Assembly: GCA_029204225.1 (NCBI GenBank)
Contig: CM055099.1
Location: 64,663,614-64,727,613, forward strand
Direction of reading: 5' to 3'
Source of the DNA: Diphasiastrum complanatum
Taxonomy: Eukaryota > Streptophyta > Lycopodiopsida > Lycopodiales > Lycopodiaceae
DNA length: 64,000 bases
The notes beneath the pieces were generated by a model. The model was not told the origin of the DNA. It did not search any database and was given only the letters and a program-made list of their open reading frames with translations. The position numbers and the translations under genes are program-made. This document shows positions 24,001 through 39,696 of this stretch, piece after piece; the stretch's first letter is position 1, and each line of letters begins with the position of its first letter.

Positions 24001-25430
24001 TCTAATTTACAATTAAAGTCCTTGTAACATTATAAAATTTTTCAATACCTAAATAAAATTATTTGACAATTGAAAATAAAAACACTTTAGGGATGGTCTA
24101 TTCATTGAAAACATTTCTACAGTATTTGCTTGGTTATTTGTTATACATTTTTATCAATCGCTATTCTTTGAAGTATTTAAAAATTTAACCCAATTCATTA
24201 AGGAGACTTACTTGATCGAGACAAAATGGGTTTTGATGAAGAATTGAGGAGATGGTTGAAAAATATGACATAGATCAAGTCATCATAGCTTTACATGAAA
24301 AAAATGCATGTGGGAAAAAAAAATCAGAAGAGTGTAAATGCAAAATATTGGTGGCCAACAATGTAAAAGGATGTTAATCTTTTTATCAAGAAATGCGAAT
24401 ATAAAGTTTGAGTGAGCTTGCTAGTTGCGTTTCTGGCACTTGGTCCTCAAGTTCACGTGAGATTTTGGCAGCATAATCTTGACATCATCCAAAGTATAGC
24501 TTTTGAAGTGATCCGACATGTCATGTTGAACTTCATCTGCCTTCTCTTGTTCAAAGGGGTTAACCTTTGTTTTCTATTTACATTTTTTGGTTGAAATCTT
24601 CCAAAGGGCGATGACTTCCTAGAGCTTTGACCTGATGAAGCATCTTCAACCTTTCCTTTACTTTTATCTAGTAAAGGTGGTACCTTCCTTGCTAATTCTT
24701 GGATCAATTGTTGAAATTGCCTCATTTGGTGGATTTTTTATTATCTTAGATAAGCCCGCTAAGAACCACATGATCATGGCTTCATTGGTAATGAGATCTG
24801 GTTCGCACTCTGATCTGAGATGTTTGATTGTTCAATGTAATCATGCACCATCTCCTTCTTTCCCATTTTGATTTTGCTCAATATCAGAAAAAGATCTTCC
24901 ATGAACTTTCTGAGTTAAAATCTCGTGATTCATGCAACTTTCACGACTTCCCAATCAAAATGTTCAATCAAGTCTTGACTCCAGTCAAGGACAAAGGAAA
25001 GAGTTTAAGTCTGTCTTATGGATTAACTTCACTATAGACTTCACAAGATTCAGTAAAGATTTTAAGAAATCGGACTGTATCTCATAATCCATTATACCCA
25101 GGCAACTCTAAACGAGAAAATCTTCTAATAATAGAAAGTTGGGATGACTAAACTTCGAGCTCTGAATCTACCATTTTTACGAATTACTTCAGAAAAATAG
25201 AAGATTGATAAGGCATATTATGCATAGGAGATTGAATCTAGATTTTTCAATTAAATCTAATTCTTTGATCTGATCTATAACAACTCTATCACTTGATGAT
25301 AATCAAATTCTAAATTTGAAAAAAGAGATCTTGATCAAGCAACCGACACTCTAAAAATAAATTTTTTTCAAAAATCAGTATCAAATCAACTCAATTTTTC
25401 TTACAATATTGACAATAGCTAGATCATAAC
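21004..25430. other. gene-poor, AT-rich stretch
   Basis: Nothing is clearly recognised. Short open frames occur at 22895-23157 (minus) and 24453-24725 (minus, basic, with FGRFQPKNVNRKQ), but neither shows a known domain. The stretch 22070-22140 has a short tandem of ACTACAAAGTCATCAAA. This may be very old transposon DNA. Confidence 0.4.
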
Positions 25431-25439
25431 TTAGAAATG

Positions 25440-26200
25440 GTATCGACGAGGGTTCTTTCAGTACTACTTTGAGTAAAAAATCACTTAACTGGCTGGTTTT
25501 GACAAATCTGGAGAAACTAACCTTCGCCCATCTAATAATAGGTAGATCTGACAAAGATAAATCTATGGAAGAGCTAGCGAAGGTTCTTTCTGGTGAACAA
25601 TGAGATTTTTGCAGTTTGGCGAGGGTTAAATTGGACTTTTGAGCAATATTGATGAAACTAACCTTTGTCGAACTAAAAAATGATGGATTACTAAATTTGA
25701 AAATCTCAAGAAAGTCGGCAAAGGTTTATGGGAAGGTTAAGAGTGATACTAATATTTATGCAAAAAATGGTAGTCTTTTGACAAAAATAGCTCAATATAA
25801 CAAAGAACCTTGACTTATCATTTCCAACTTATTGATTACCAAAAATAGCAAGATTGTGACTCAGGCGAAGGTTCCTCTTAGAGAACTGATATTTTTGCAG
25901 AAAGGTGCAAAACTTTCAACAAAAGGTTATCACAACTAGTGGAACAGTCACTTGAGCCTTTTCTTTTTAGAATTAACCTTCGTCGACCTGGCTATAAGTA
26001 GATATGGGTCAGATCTATATACAATAGAATAGGCAAATGATGGTTTTCAATATTTTTCTAATTTTAGAGGTTTTTTCACTTTTTTTGGTAGTTTTTCTTC
26101 AAATTATAGAAAATGGCTGGGAATTAACCTTCGCCCTTCAAACTGGAGCTTCATTGCACTAGGGCAGTCATGTCTGCAAGTGGGCAAAGGTTGTTTGCAA
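25440..26200. repeat. array of GGCGAAGGTT-like motifs in both orientations
   Basis: About eleven copies of a (G)GCGAAGGTT / AACCTTCGCC motif are scattered through 760 bp in mixed orientation: near 25448, 25521, 25577, 25617, 25659, 25713, 25806, 25864, 25976, 26126 and 26184. Some copies share flanks (GATATTTTTGCAG or GAGATTTTTGCAG after the forward form; GAAACTAACC before the reverse form). Confidence 0.6.
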
Positions 26201-26725
26201 AGGAACAAAAAGTTATCAGTGTTTGATGAAGATTTTGTCCCTTTGTCACCAAAATTGCAGAAAATGAATGATTTTTGTGGTTTCTCTAATTTCTTCAGAT
26301 CTAGATGGATCTTAGAAATGGTAACCTGTCTGGTCTTCCTTGCTCAACAATCAAAACAGATTACAAGCAAAAAATCCACACAAATAAAAAATAAAATTCC
26401 CCTAAACTAACTCTAAAATGCATATGCCAAGACAAAGATGCCTAAATGCAAGCCAACATCCACCCATGGATCAAAAACATGCTGAAAATGAAAAATTGGT
26501 GTAGCTCTCCGAAAATGGCTCAAAAATTGTAGCAGGTTTTTCTATCCATCTTCAAACCTAGATCCTAGCAAATTCAAAGCATCAAGAAATGAAGAGGATT
26601 ATAATATGTCATGCGGAGATTCGTTCCCATGAGAGCGATAGCATAGTTTAGATTCATACGCATGCTTATGATTCACCATCTAACACTACGATCATATTAA
26701 TCCTAATCCACCAAAGATAAAACTT

Positions 26726-27260
<535 letters not shown>

Positions 27261-27289
27261 CTTGGATTTGCAAACCCTCCAACAAGGAC

Positions 27290-28015
27290 ATGTGTCCCAA
27301 GGACAAATCAGAGAAATTAGACTTGGCATTGTATCATTGTCATTCACTCATTAGCTCCCTATTGTATGCCATGGTTTGCACTCAACCAAGTTTGGGTTAC
27401 ATAAGCATTTTCAGTTAATTTATGTTAAACCAAGGACTATAACATTGAGAGACACTCAAATGAGTTATGAATTACATACAAAATACCAAGGAATATGCTC
27501 TATGCTATGATGGATTTACTTTTGCACCCATAACACTTTATGAATACATTGACTTTGATTATGGATGTGATCCAAATCCCCAAAAAGTGTACTTCTAGAT
27601 ATTGTTTATATTTGGCGGGTGCTCCTATTTTCTATAATAGCAAAAAACAAAAATCAGTCTCATTGTCATTCAATAGAAGTTGAATATATTAGAGTAACTT
27701 AGCTATGAAAAAGATTGTTCGGATCAGATCATTATATCAAGATTTGTCAATTTTGCGACCCAAAATGACTCCTTGATAATTTCAGTTGTATCTCTCTCAA
27801 TTTCAATCCCATATTTCATTCAAAAGCTAACATATTGAGATTTAATTTCCTTTTGTGAGAGACAAGGTACTTTCCAAGCAAGTAAGCTTAGTATACTATT
27901 GTGCAGAGGATGTGGCTACTGACATTTTCACTAAGGCCTTAGGGCAAAAGTAAACATATATTATTATTGAATATGTTGAATCTTATCAAATCTCTATTGT
28001 GAGCTTAAGGGGGAG
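27290..28015 (+). pseudogene. copia RT end and RNase H relic
   Basis: Heavily decayed but ordered: at about 27350 LISSLLYAMVCTQP (the RT thumb block SLIYAMVCTRPD), at about 27500 ALCYDG, at about 27560 CDPNPQK, then the RNase H end with several stops. A polypurine tract AAGGGGGAG stands at 28007-28015. Confidence 0.7.
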
Positions 28016-28494
28016 TGTTGATGTTTAATCTCAGGCATCAATCTAATCTTCAAAGTGTCCACCTTATTCCACCTATAATAGGTTTGTCAAAGATAGTCAA
28101 AGATTGAAGTTTGTAGAAATACATTATTATTCACAACAATCTACAAACCTGCGCAGTTGAACTAAGAATTGAGACAAAGTCATGACACTCAATTCGACCT
28201 TTGACTCGACCATTTAAATAGACCTTTTTGACTCACTCGAATCAACCTTCAACTCGACCAAACCTTGAGTCAAACTACCTTTAACTCTGACAATATTCAA
28301 GTCAACCTTCAAAGTATCATTTGGGCTTCTCACAATGGCGCTTTAACATTAACTCACATTTTAGTCACGGTGACTTCTGTCATTAGCGATAGATTAAGGA
28401 TAGATTATTGTAGATTAGTTAAGATTGTTAGCGTACATTATCCATCATCTGATGAATACAAATGCAAATCAAAATACTAGTGACAAACATCAAT
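28016..28494 (+). repeat. copia 3' LTR (probable extent)
   Basis: It starts TGTTGATGTTT right after the polypurine tract. AACATCAA at 28487-28493 is the inverted copy of the LTR start, so the LTR probably ends there at about 480 bp, though the terminal CA has decayed. A longer LTR is possible. Confidence 0.55.
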
Positions 28495-29175
28495 GTAAAG
28501 ACGTTTTAATTTGCAATAGCAATAGTGAGAGGAGTGATAGCAAGAAAATAAAATCAATGTCCTCTTGCTCTCTTGAACACACTTATTTAGAATCATGATG
28601 TGCATGTCATCTTGTCATCTTTTCATATCAATAAAGTGACTAACTAGTTTTGATCCATATAATCATTCCACATCATGAATGTTGTTGTTGATGAAGTATG
28701 ATGTGTTCTATTATTTAAATTATATGGACCTTAGTTTTGCTTCTAATAACTCTTGCAAAGTCAACTGTAGATCATTAGTTACATTTCCATGGTTGTCATA
28801 GACACCTAAGATGGATGAATAGCAAGCATGGTTATCCTAGATGTCTATCAATGATGTTATAAATTTATTTAACCATATTAATACTGAGCTATAAGATCCT
28901 AAAGGCAACTTGCACTACTAAGTAGGTTGCATCTTTTTGAACTAATTTTCAACAAGAGCACAAGTTTATTTAATTTTTTCAATATGTGGCATCGGACTCA
29001 CCACAAGAGTAGTTAGGTAACAGGGCATAGTAGGCATTGGTATCACTGTTGGGGAGACAAAGAAATGGAGCTTCTGATGGTGAGCTGTAATCAGAATAAG
29101 CAAACAATAGCCTAGTGCTCACCAATGTTGGAAAAGCAGAAATCATTTATAAGCTGGAAGTGATGCCTCTTACTC
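28495..29175. other. 3' flank of transporter gene
   Basis: No gene. It includes the 3' UTR side of the minus-strand transporter (near 29176 leftwards) and AT-rich DNA. Confidence 0.5.
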
Positions 29176-32168
<2,993 letters not shown>

Positions 32169-33187
32169 TGTTTCTGTCTAACCAGCTCAACAACAACCTC
32201 CTGTGCGACTCCGTCACCTTAACACAATTTCATCAATTATGTTTGCTCAGCTATGATACTGTACCATAACGCAACATCTTTTGATCAGAATTGAATCAGC
32301 ACCTTCTGCAGTTCCAATTACCAATAAGTTGCCAACGCTGAGTGAAGTATTACACTCTCAAGTGCCCATATAGATCAACTGCTACCCCGATCCTGCATAT
32401 CACACCACTCCCAATGTAGATAATTGACTACAATTAGCAAGCAGCTGCTTGATCTCTGGAAGCCTTGGGGCTTGGGCTGATTCTTGTGATGCAAGTGCGG
32501 CAGAGCCATAGCTTGTAGACTACAGTTGTTGCCGGACAGCTATTTGGGGAATTTTTGCTACATGCAGAAGTTATCATATTGGGTGGGGTCTGATATGTGT
32601 GTGTTTTTGGTGTTTTGTTTGAATCATGAATCATGACACATCCCAAGATCTGGAACCTTTATGTAAAATCCAAGCGATGCCGCTCAAATCCTGATTCCTG
32701 CTGCGTCCTGCACGGAATATCGTGGTTCTCAACTGACCGCGTGAAATATCTTGGTTCTTAACTGGCCTAGTGAGGGTGCAAGCAGGCCCCATCCTCATCC
32801 ATGGAGGGTTGAATAATGGTGGGACCTGCATGCACCCTCAATCTGCAGTGGCACCCTCCTTCCAGATGAGGAATCGTGCATGATGTACTCATCTGTCCTG
32901 CATGATGTTGTATAGTAAAGCTGGTCTTTTTGTCTCAAGCTGAGGAGTTCTTACAAAGTTACCACATAGCAGCTCCAAGGTACTGCTCACGAGTCCTCTC
33001 AAAAATCCCAAAAAGTCTTAGAGAACAATTGTCTAAATATATACAAGTGAGCTATTGTGAATATTCTCTAGGAGATCATGTCTCTTTTAGGTGAATTTGA
33101 GTTGAAAAATGCATTTTCTTTTGCTTTTTAAATTGCACGATCTTTGCTTTTTAACATTTTTTAAAGCTCACTATTCTAGACCTTTTA
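32169..33187. other. upstream region of transporter gene
   Basis: This is the 5' flank of the minus-strand transporter. No clear TATA box or second gene is seen. TCAGTTGAGAACC-like and ATCTTGGTTCTTAACTGGCC phrases around 32700-32770 form a short degenerate repeat (GTGGTTCTCAACTGACCGCGTG / TTGGTTCTTAACTGGCCTAGTG). Confidence 0.4.
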
Positions 33188-33651
33188 GGTTGGTTTCACA
33201 CTAGAAGCAAGTTCTTTTGCCTGGCCCTTTGACTTGTCGTCCATTTTTTGAATTTTGGCAAGTGAGTTGATGGCCATTTCCCTTTTTAGACTTAGCTGGC
33301 AAGAGCCAAATGAAGGGCCGCATTTGATTGGCCAGTTTGAACCCCCTATGATTTGATTGATCCATTTTTTGTGAAGTTGTTTTTGGCCATGTCGGGCAAT
33401 GTCTCAAGGCCCAAGAAATGGGCTTGAGTTGCCCCTACATGGCATGGGTCTCATGCCACCTGATCTGCAACATGGTGGCAACTCAAGCACCTGATATGCA
33501 ACATGGTGGCAACTCAAGCACCTGATCTGCAACATTATGGCAACTCAAGCTAAGTGTGAAAGGCAAGGAGACCTATCTTTCCTCCTTGGACCAATGGGAG
33601 GACTCCATTTTAAATTTGGGACTTGCCAGATGTTGTAGTGTGAAACTGCCC
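33188..33651. mobile_element. MITE related to the one at 16958 (464 bp)
   Basis: The left end GGTTGGTTTCACACTA and the right end TAGTGTGAAACTGCCC are inverted copies with 13 of 16 bases matching. The left flank is TTA, the right flank TTT, a decayed target duplication. Inside is a threefold 31-bp tandem repeat (33459-33550). The family-1 LTR starts four bases beyond its right end. Confidence 0.7.
33459..33550. repeat. 31-bp tandem repeat, three copies
   Basis: CCTGATCTGCAACATGGTGG plus CAACTCAAGCA is repeated at 33459, 33490 and 33521 with one or two changes per copy. It is inside the MITE. Confidence 0.9.
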
Positions 33652-33655
33652 TTTG

Positions 33656-34290
33656 TGTGAAGAAATATGAGATCACTAAGATCCAATATGTCCCTTTGAT
33701 CTTTGGTTATGAATGGCAACACATCTAGCACCATTGACAATGTAGAAATCTAACATCAACTACACATAAGTGATGTAAACTCAATAAAATCTTAATCAAA
33801 CATCAAATATATGATTAAATGAAGTTGTTGTATGTACAATAACAGTAAAGTACTATATTTCACACGTGTGGATCCAATACATAACATAAAATTGCATTTT
33901 ACACACAAGATTGCATAATATCAACACTATAGTGCAAAAATGGATATATGAACCCAAAGAAAACTCATGTATAAGCATGAATGAGATGAGAGAGAGAATG
34001 ATTCTCTTCCCACGCTTGTACACTATTTATAACAGTTCTATGCCCTGTTTGGATGTCCCTCTCCAAGCTTATCAACAATAGAAACTTGTAGATCTATTCC
34101 AAGCCCTAGATGTAAATGGACTAGATTCAATGTACCAAAATATTCAAATTTGAATCTTCCCAAACTAGATCTACTTCCTTTTCCCACACTTTTTAAACAT
34201 GGTGATTCAAATGAACTTAGACTAAAATAACTTCATAATGTTTATCTCTAAGTCTAAAATGCATAGTATTTCCATTAGTTCATGCTTTTT
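33656..34290 (-). repeat. family-1 LTR, 3' copy
   Basis: It ends (minus strand) with ...TTCTTCACA at 33656 and aligns along the LTR at 3359-4008, including TTATAAATAG as TATA box at about 34026. Its beginning (minus) fades at about 34260-34290; no polypurine tract is visible. Confidence 0.85.
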
Positions 34291-34399
34291 CAGTATTTAG
34301 AGTACTCACATTGTTGTTTTTGAGATAGTCATGAGATAGAAGAAGTAAAGTAAACTTGAACAACACTTTCTTGTTGTTCTTTTGACCTTACTTCAGTCT

Positions 34400-35093
34400 T
34401 CATACACCTGCAAAAACACTTGCCCTTTAGAGATTTGCTTTTACCTTTGCTCTTAAATTTGCCTTTGATGAACATAGTCTCCTCTTCATATTGAGATGTT
34501 GATGTAGATCCACCTCTTGCTTGAAGCCTATATTCCTCATTCACCAAGATCTTTTGCAAATTCACAATGCTTGGCAAAGCTCTTTGAATAGCAAAGCTTT
34601 AAACAAGATTATCATGATTATCAAGTAAGCCATTAAGTATAACTTGCACAAGTTCTACCTCCTTAATGCTCTCATCAATACATGCTAGCTCATTATTAAA
34701 TGCTTTAACTCTCAACACAAAAGCATGAGCACTCTCTTCCTTCTTTTGCATATTTTAAAAGATTTTTCTTCTAAGAATAAGTGCTCTTGATATAGACTTG
34801 GATTTATAAAGCTTCTTCAAACCTTCCCAAGCCTCAAAAGATGATGTACACTTACCAACTTCCTTGAGAAGCTCATTGATAACATTCACCTCTATCATGT
34901 GTAGAGCTCTTTTAGCTCTCTTGTCATACCTCATTTGATCTTGTTGTGCCAAGGGCCTTTCCTCCACTCCTACAACAATGTCCATCAACTCATTCATCTC
35001 AAGGAGAGACTCCATTCTCACCTTCCAAGTAGAATAGTTGGTCGAGGTAAGCCTATCATTGCTTTCCAACATAAAGCCTCCATTTGTAGCCAT
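34400..35093 (-). pseudogene. copia gag (UBN2-type), family 1
   Basis: The start MATNGGFMLESNDRLTSTNY at 35093 is the normal gag start, followed by the WKVRMESLL block. One stop after LILRRKIF (about 34755) and another near 34600 interrupt it. The part at 34577-34329 goes on through VNEEYRLQARGGSTS and a Lys-rich linker, and then, where the CCHC knuckle should be, jumps into the module shared with 2540-2625. It would be an RNA-packaging protein if repaired; here it is broken. Confidence 0.85.
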
Positions 35094-35679
35094 GTTGCAA
35101 TGACCTGATCCTCTCTTTCAACCTGTTCCAATGCACAAAGCACTCTCTTGAATGTCAACAAATGAACTCAAGAAGAAATCACAAAGATATGGAACCTCTC
35201 AAATCTCTTTCTTGCACCAAACCTAGCAAAATCAATGCATAGAATGGAAAAAACTTGATTAACACATGATCAACCTACAATCTCATGAACTTTTACACTT
35301 CCCAAACTTGAACACACTCTTGAAAAGTCCAACAACCTCAAAAACAAGAGATCCAAACAAATTTAAGGTTTTGACAAAAGTACAAAAAATTGACTCATCC
35401 AAATTCTATATGTAAATGTTACAAACTTATTATAGAATCTTGTAGTCTTCAGTGAGACCTTCATAATGCAATTAAAGTTGCCCAAATCCAGTAAGTAATG
35501 TGTAAAATTTGCCTGCTTCAAGATATCAACCCTATATTGAGTTTTGATTTACAAAAAATCAATTTTACACATGAAAAATGCTTGATTTTTTAGTAGGACA
35601 CAATCTAGCATGCTCTAGAATTGGAACTCCTCCATATTCTTGCTAAATATGACTGATCCTTCAATAACCTGCAACAAAA

Positions 35680-35691
35680 GCTCTAATACCA
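35680..35691 (-). promoter_or_regulatory. tRNA primer binding site (initiator Met type)
   Basis: The minus strand reads TGGTATTAGAGC directly after the LTR end, one mismatch from the TGGTATCAGAGC site that pairs with the 3' end of initiator Met tRNA and primes copia reverse transcription. Confidence 0.85.
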
Positions 35692-36018
35692 TGTGAAAAA
35701 ATATGAGATCACGAAGATCCAATATGTCTCTTTGACCTTTGGTTATGAATGACAACACATCTACACCATTGACAATGTAAAAATCTAACATTACTACACA
35801 TAAGTGATGTAAATTCAATAAAATCTTGATCAAACATCAAATATATGATAAATTGAAGTTTATTTCCGTACAATAACAGTAAAGTACAATATTTCACACA
35901 TGTGGATCCAATATATAACATAAAATTGCATTCTACACACAAGATTGCTTAATATCAACACTATAGTGCAACAATGGATATATGAACCCAAAGAGAACTT
36001 ATGTATAAGCATGAATGA

Positions 36019-36113
<95 letters not shown>

Positions 36114-36327
36114 TTCCATTCCCACGTTTGTACACTATTTACAACAGGTCTATGCCCTATTTGGATGTCCTTTTCCAAACTTATCAACAATAGGGCACTT
36201 CTAGATCTATTCCAAGCCCTAGATGTAAATGGTCTAGATTCAATGTACCAAAATATTCAAATTTGAATCTTTCCAAACTCAACTTACTTCCTTTTCCTAC
36301 ACTTCTAGAAGTGGTAATTCAAATGAG
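35692..36327 (-). repeat. family-1 LTR, 5' copy, with expanded AG tract
   Basis: It aligns with the LTR at 33656-34290 but contains a pure AG run of 88 bp (36022-36109) where the sister LTR has only GAGAGAGA. Similarity ends at about 36327 in the U3 part, so its first portion is lost. Confidence 0.87.
36022..36109. repeat. GA microsatellite inside LTR (44 units)
   Basis: Pure GA run at the R-region CT stretch of the LTR. Open frames across it are artefacts. Confidence 0.97.
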
Positions 36328-38180
36328 AGGTGAGGAAGTGTTCTTGAAAAAGTTTTAAACTACAAAACTATTATGGAATAGGTAAAAGATTAAAATAAAT
36401 CCTTAAATCCTAAGATTTATAACTAAAAACAATTGATTTTGAACCATATAAAAAGCTATAGATTTAAAATGAAGCAATAAAAAATGAATTTTAACAATTG
36501 GGTTGTTTATATTTGTTGGTTTTTTGTGAGCACTAATTGAGTTGAGTAAGAGGGAAATCATTGTCACATTTAATTATTTGAGGCTCAAAGAACATCTCAT
36601 ACTTGCTTTTTACCCAAATTCTTGTTGGAGCCTTGTGCTCCCCGTTTAGGCTCTTGATGTTGGTTCCTTTAGAGTTACAAAAAAACGTTGTTTCCCCCCT
36701 ACTTAAGGGTAATGAGTTTTTCTGATGAACTTAACTTTTTTTTTTGCAATGAGTTTCTCCTTTTATACATTTAACTTCTTTTTATTTCTTTTTAAAAACA
36801 TTTGAGTAAATGAACAATGGATCCTTTTCTAGCTTCTTTTTTTTTGCAAAAGAGACCAACTAGAGACAATTTCATTATGTACCTAGTCTATTAATGCTTA
36901 CAAATTTTGGCTAATCAACTCTACCTTCAACTTGTTTCCATTTTTTCTTAAAATTTGATCAATAGATATCAAATATCTTTCTTTTATTTATTCTTAAAAA
37001 AAAAATTATCCTTGTATATTCTTGTTTGTGAGGCCCTAACTCAAGACCTCAATTAGAAGAAATAAATTCCTAAATTCCATCATATTCTTACGATTCAATG
37101 AAGTTTACAAACAAATCCAAAAAAAGGCCATTGGTTGTGGGTCAATGCCAAATCTTTTTCACCAATACTCTTATAGAAGGAGACACAAAAGCTCTTTGTG
37201 TGAGTTGAGCTTAAAGAGGTTGCTTTGTTCCTTTCAAAATGATAGGTAAATATGCAATGTCACTTCCATTGAAGGACATTACTTTTCTTTGTTGTAGGCA
37301 TGCAAAAGTCATGTTTTTGACTTTAGACCTCCAAATGCAAATGACATACAACAATAAGTCAAATTCAAGAGATCATGGGTAATGCCACCCTTCAAACCTT
37401 AAACTATAAATAAAATTCAACTGACTAAGGCAATTTCACATGGACGTGGTTCCATGGCCCTGCGAAAGTATTCATGAATCTTATAAATACCTTCAAGTAA
37501 TGACAACTTTAAATGGCCCTTCAACCCATCCCCATTAGTGTTTTCAAACCATGGGGCCCCGCTGTGGGAGGAAAGGGCCCCTAATATTGCAATCTTATAT
37601 GTTAACTAAATACAATAGCATAATCTATCTCTACTAAAGATCGAATTGTCATTGCCAAAAAGAGACATAGAATCAAGTATTTGGTAATTACCAGAAATAG
37701 ATGCTCATGGTTTTGAAAAAATTTCAAAACACTCAGGACATTTGAGATCAGTAATAATGTCCAAACTGAAATAATTAACTGTTGATGATATCTTTTAGCT
37801 AATTTCAATTGCTAATGACAAGGTTGTCCAAGTGAATGTAAATGTTTGAGATCTTTTTACAATGTTAGTGTTTGTTAAAAAGAGTCAGTTGTTACAGAAC
37901 CATCTTTTTGATCAAATATAAGATGGCAAAAGAAGAGGTGGTGATTTCCCTCTCAAAATTATAAACTAGGAGATTCGCCTTTCTCCCAAACAATAATGCA
38001 ATATGAAAAATGAAATTCTAAGTTGTGATTTGCAAATTGCCATGAAACATCTCAAATAATGTACAAAGCTCACTCAGTGTTCTTTCGAATGACAGTTTTT
38101 ATTCGATTATTTTGAAAAAAAATGTTAATATATAAGCATAGTAAATTGACAAATTTAGGTCATCTATGTATACCGATTTA
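36328..38180. other. intergenic, AT-rich
   Basis: No gene is recognised. GGCAATTTCACATGG at 37429-37443 resembles one end of the MITE family, but no partner end was fixed. Confidence 0.4.
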
Positions 38181-38483
38181 TAATAGGCTAGCTAAACAAT
38201 CAATGATGACATTTTGTAAATCTACATAAAAAACACCCATAAAAGACAACATTGAAAATGAGAATGTTGCCGGAATATCTAAAGAGAAAGATGCAAACGG
38301 GAGCACGAAGTAAAGCAGGAGGAGACAAGGTAGCGGGCACGGGTGCAGAAGATAGCACAACACAATGCCTACTAGTCTCTAGAACACTGGAGCTGAATAT
38401 GGCGATGGTCGATCGCAAACACCCCACCAATCGCCATGCCGTCAAAACTGGTATCCATCACTTCTGCATTAACTTTCTCCATA

Positions 38484-38622
38484 TCTTCTTTATATCTTCC
38501 TTATTTGTCTCGAACTCATAGATCATGCCATTGCCACATGTCTTCTTTATATCTTCTTTATTTGTCTCAAACTCATAGATCATGCCATTGCCACATGTTA
38601 GATCATGCCATTGCCACATGTT
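38484..38622. repeat. 57-bp tandem repeat, about 2.4 copies
   Basis: TCTTCTTTATATCTTC...CTCATAGATCATGCC occurs at 38484 and 38541, and GATCATGCCATTGCCACATG occurs three times (38521, 38578, 38602). Confidence 0.85.
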
Positions 38623-38786
38623 TCATGTCTGAGTGTGTAGTCCATACATGAACTACACATCTGAGTATGCCACATGTTTAACGCTTGACCGTCCATTTAC
38701 TCCACGTTTGAGGTTTGAATTATGCCACATGGCCAGTCTCTTTGAGCAAGGAGCTTAAACTTTCCATAGGACAAAATTGTAAAGAT

Positions 38787-38863
38787 GGGAGGTTTCAAAT
38801 GGCAAAGCTCTTCTCAATGTGGGGGGTAAGTGCATTGGCCACCATTTCCATGTGAAACCATCC
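38787..38863. mobile_element. 77-bp MITE remnant
   Basis: The left end GGGAGGTTTCAAATGG and the right end CCATGTGAAACCATCC are inverted copies (14 of 16) and match the TIR of the 402-bp element at 16958. Nearly all of the interior is gone. Confidence 0.55.
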
Positions 38864-39174
38864 AAAGTGCAAGACCACCAAGACACGTTACGTTGCAACA
38901 TTGTGTCGTATCTACAAGGAGGTGGGTGCAAGAACGTACTTACACCTAGCACATGTGTCTTGGGCTAATATTAGTTCTTGGTCTAGGTCTATATGCTATC
39001 CTAAATGGATCAACATATTCCAAATTGCACTTGACATGCCATTTTTATGCCTCACCTCACCAAGAATGATCGAGGCCTTGAAAGGTGTCATGCTTGCATT
39101 ACTCGTAACTCTCATGTCATGTACTTTTAGAACATCAGTGCCTATAAATGCATTATAATATCCAGTCTAAGCTT

Positions 39175-39696
39175 TGTTAGGCCCAAAAGGAGCTATTAGC
39201 CTTAAGAATAAGGCAGTTTTCTCTTTAGGTCTTCCAAAGTACTTAAATAAGGATAATAGGCCATCAAGGGCCCAAATGCACTTAATAAGAGTTAACAAGG
39301 GCTAACTATACTCTAAGATAGTTATGTTTAGTTAAGTTAGGAGATTGTCTATAAGTAGACAAGAGAGCTCCATCTCCTCTTCCTCCTTTGTGAATGAGAG
39401 CCTTGGGATTTTGATCTTGCCCTAGGTCTCATGTGCCATCACATACATTTATCCATGTACTCTCCATCTTCTATAATTGAACCCATCTCTTTTTGAGCTT
39501 CAGTTTGATATGAGCTTTGTGGTTATTGCTCATCTTTGGTTTTGTAGTTACATATTTTTTGTAAGAGTTCATGAGAAAACCATTGGAGGTCAATCCTAAA
39601 AGCCGATAACTCTTTATTGTGATCATCTTGTTCACATCTCTCATCACCATTGAGCCATGTAAATAGTTTCATGTATCTAAGTAACTTTCTCCAACA
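39175..39696 (+). repeat. candidate solo LTR
   Basis: It begins TGTTAGGCCC and ends CTCCAACA. CTATAAGTAG (about 39350) is a TATA-like box followed by a CTCC-rich stretch, as at the start of R. No target duplication or neighbouring polypurine tract was found, so the ends are only a proposal. Confidence 0.3.

Larger units (their letters stand above)
33656..36327 (-). mobile_element. family-1 copia element with two LTRs, PBS and gag, pol deleted
   Basis: Read on the minus strand: 5' LTR (36327-35692, its first part missing), primer site (35691-35680), leader, gag (35093 to about 34400), a short shared module, 3' LTR (about 34290-33656). All of protease, integrase, RT and RNase H is missing. The two LTRs differ by many substitutions and small indels, so insertion was long ago. 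It could only have moved using proteins from other copies. Confidence 0.88.

Noticed and set aside
24453-24725. Basic 90-codon minus-strand frame (FGRFQPKNVNRKQ) considered as gypsy gag linker
   Set aside because: Composition fits a gag linker, but neither a WW block nor a CCHC knuckle is found beside it, so it was not called.
38484-38622. Regular repeats considered as a CRISPR-like array
   Set aside because: Units are directly adjacent with no unique spacers, and the context is plant nuclear DNA.
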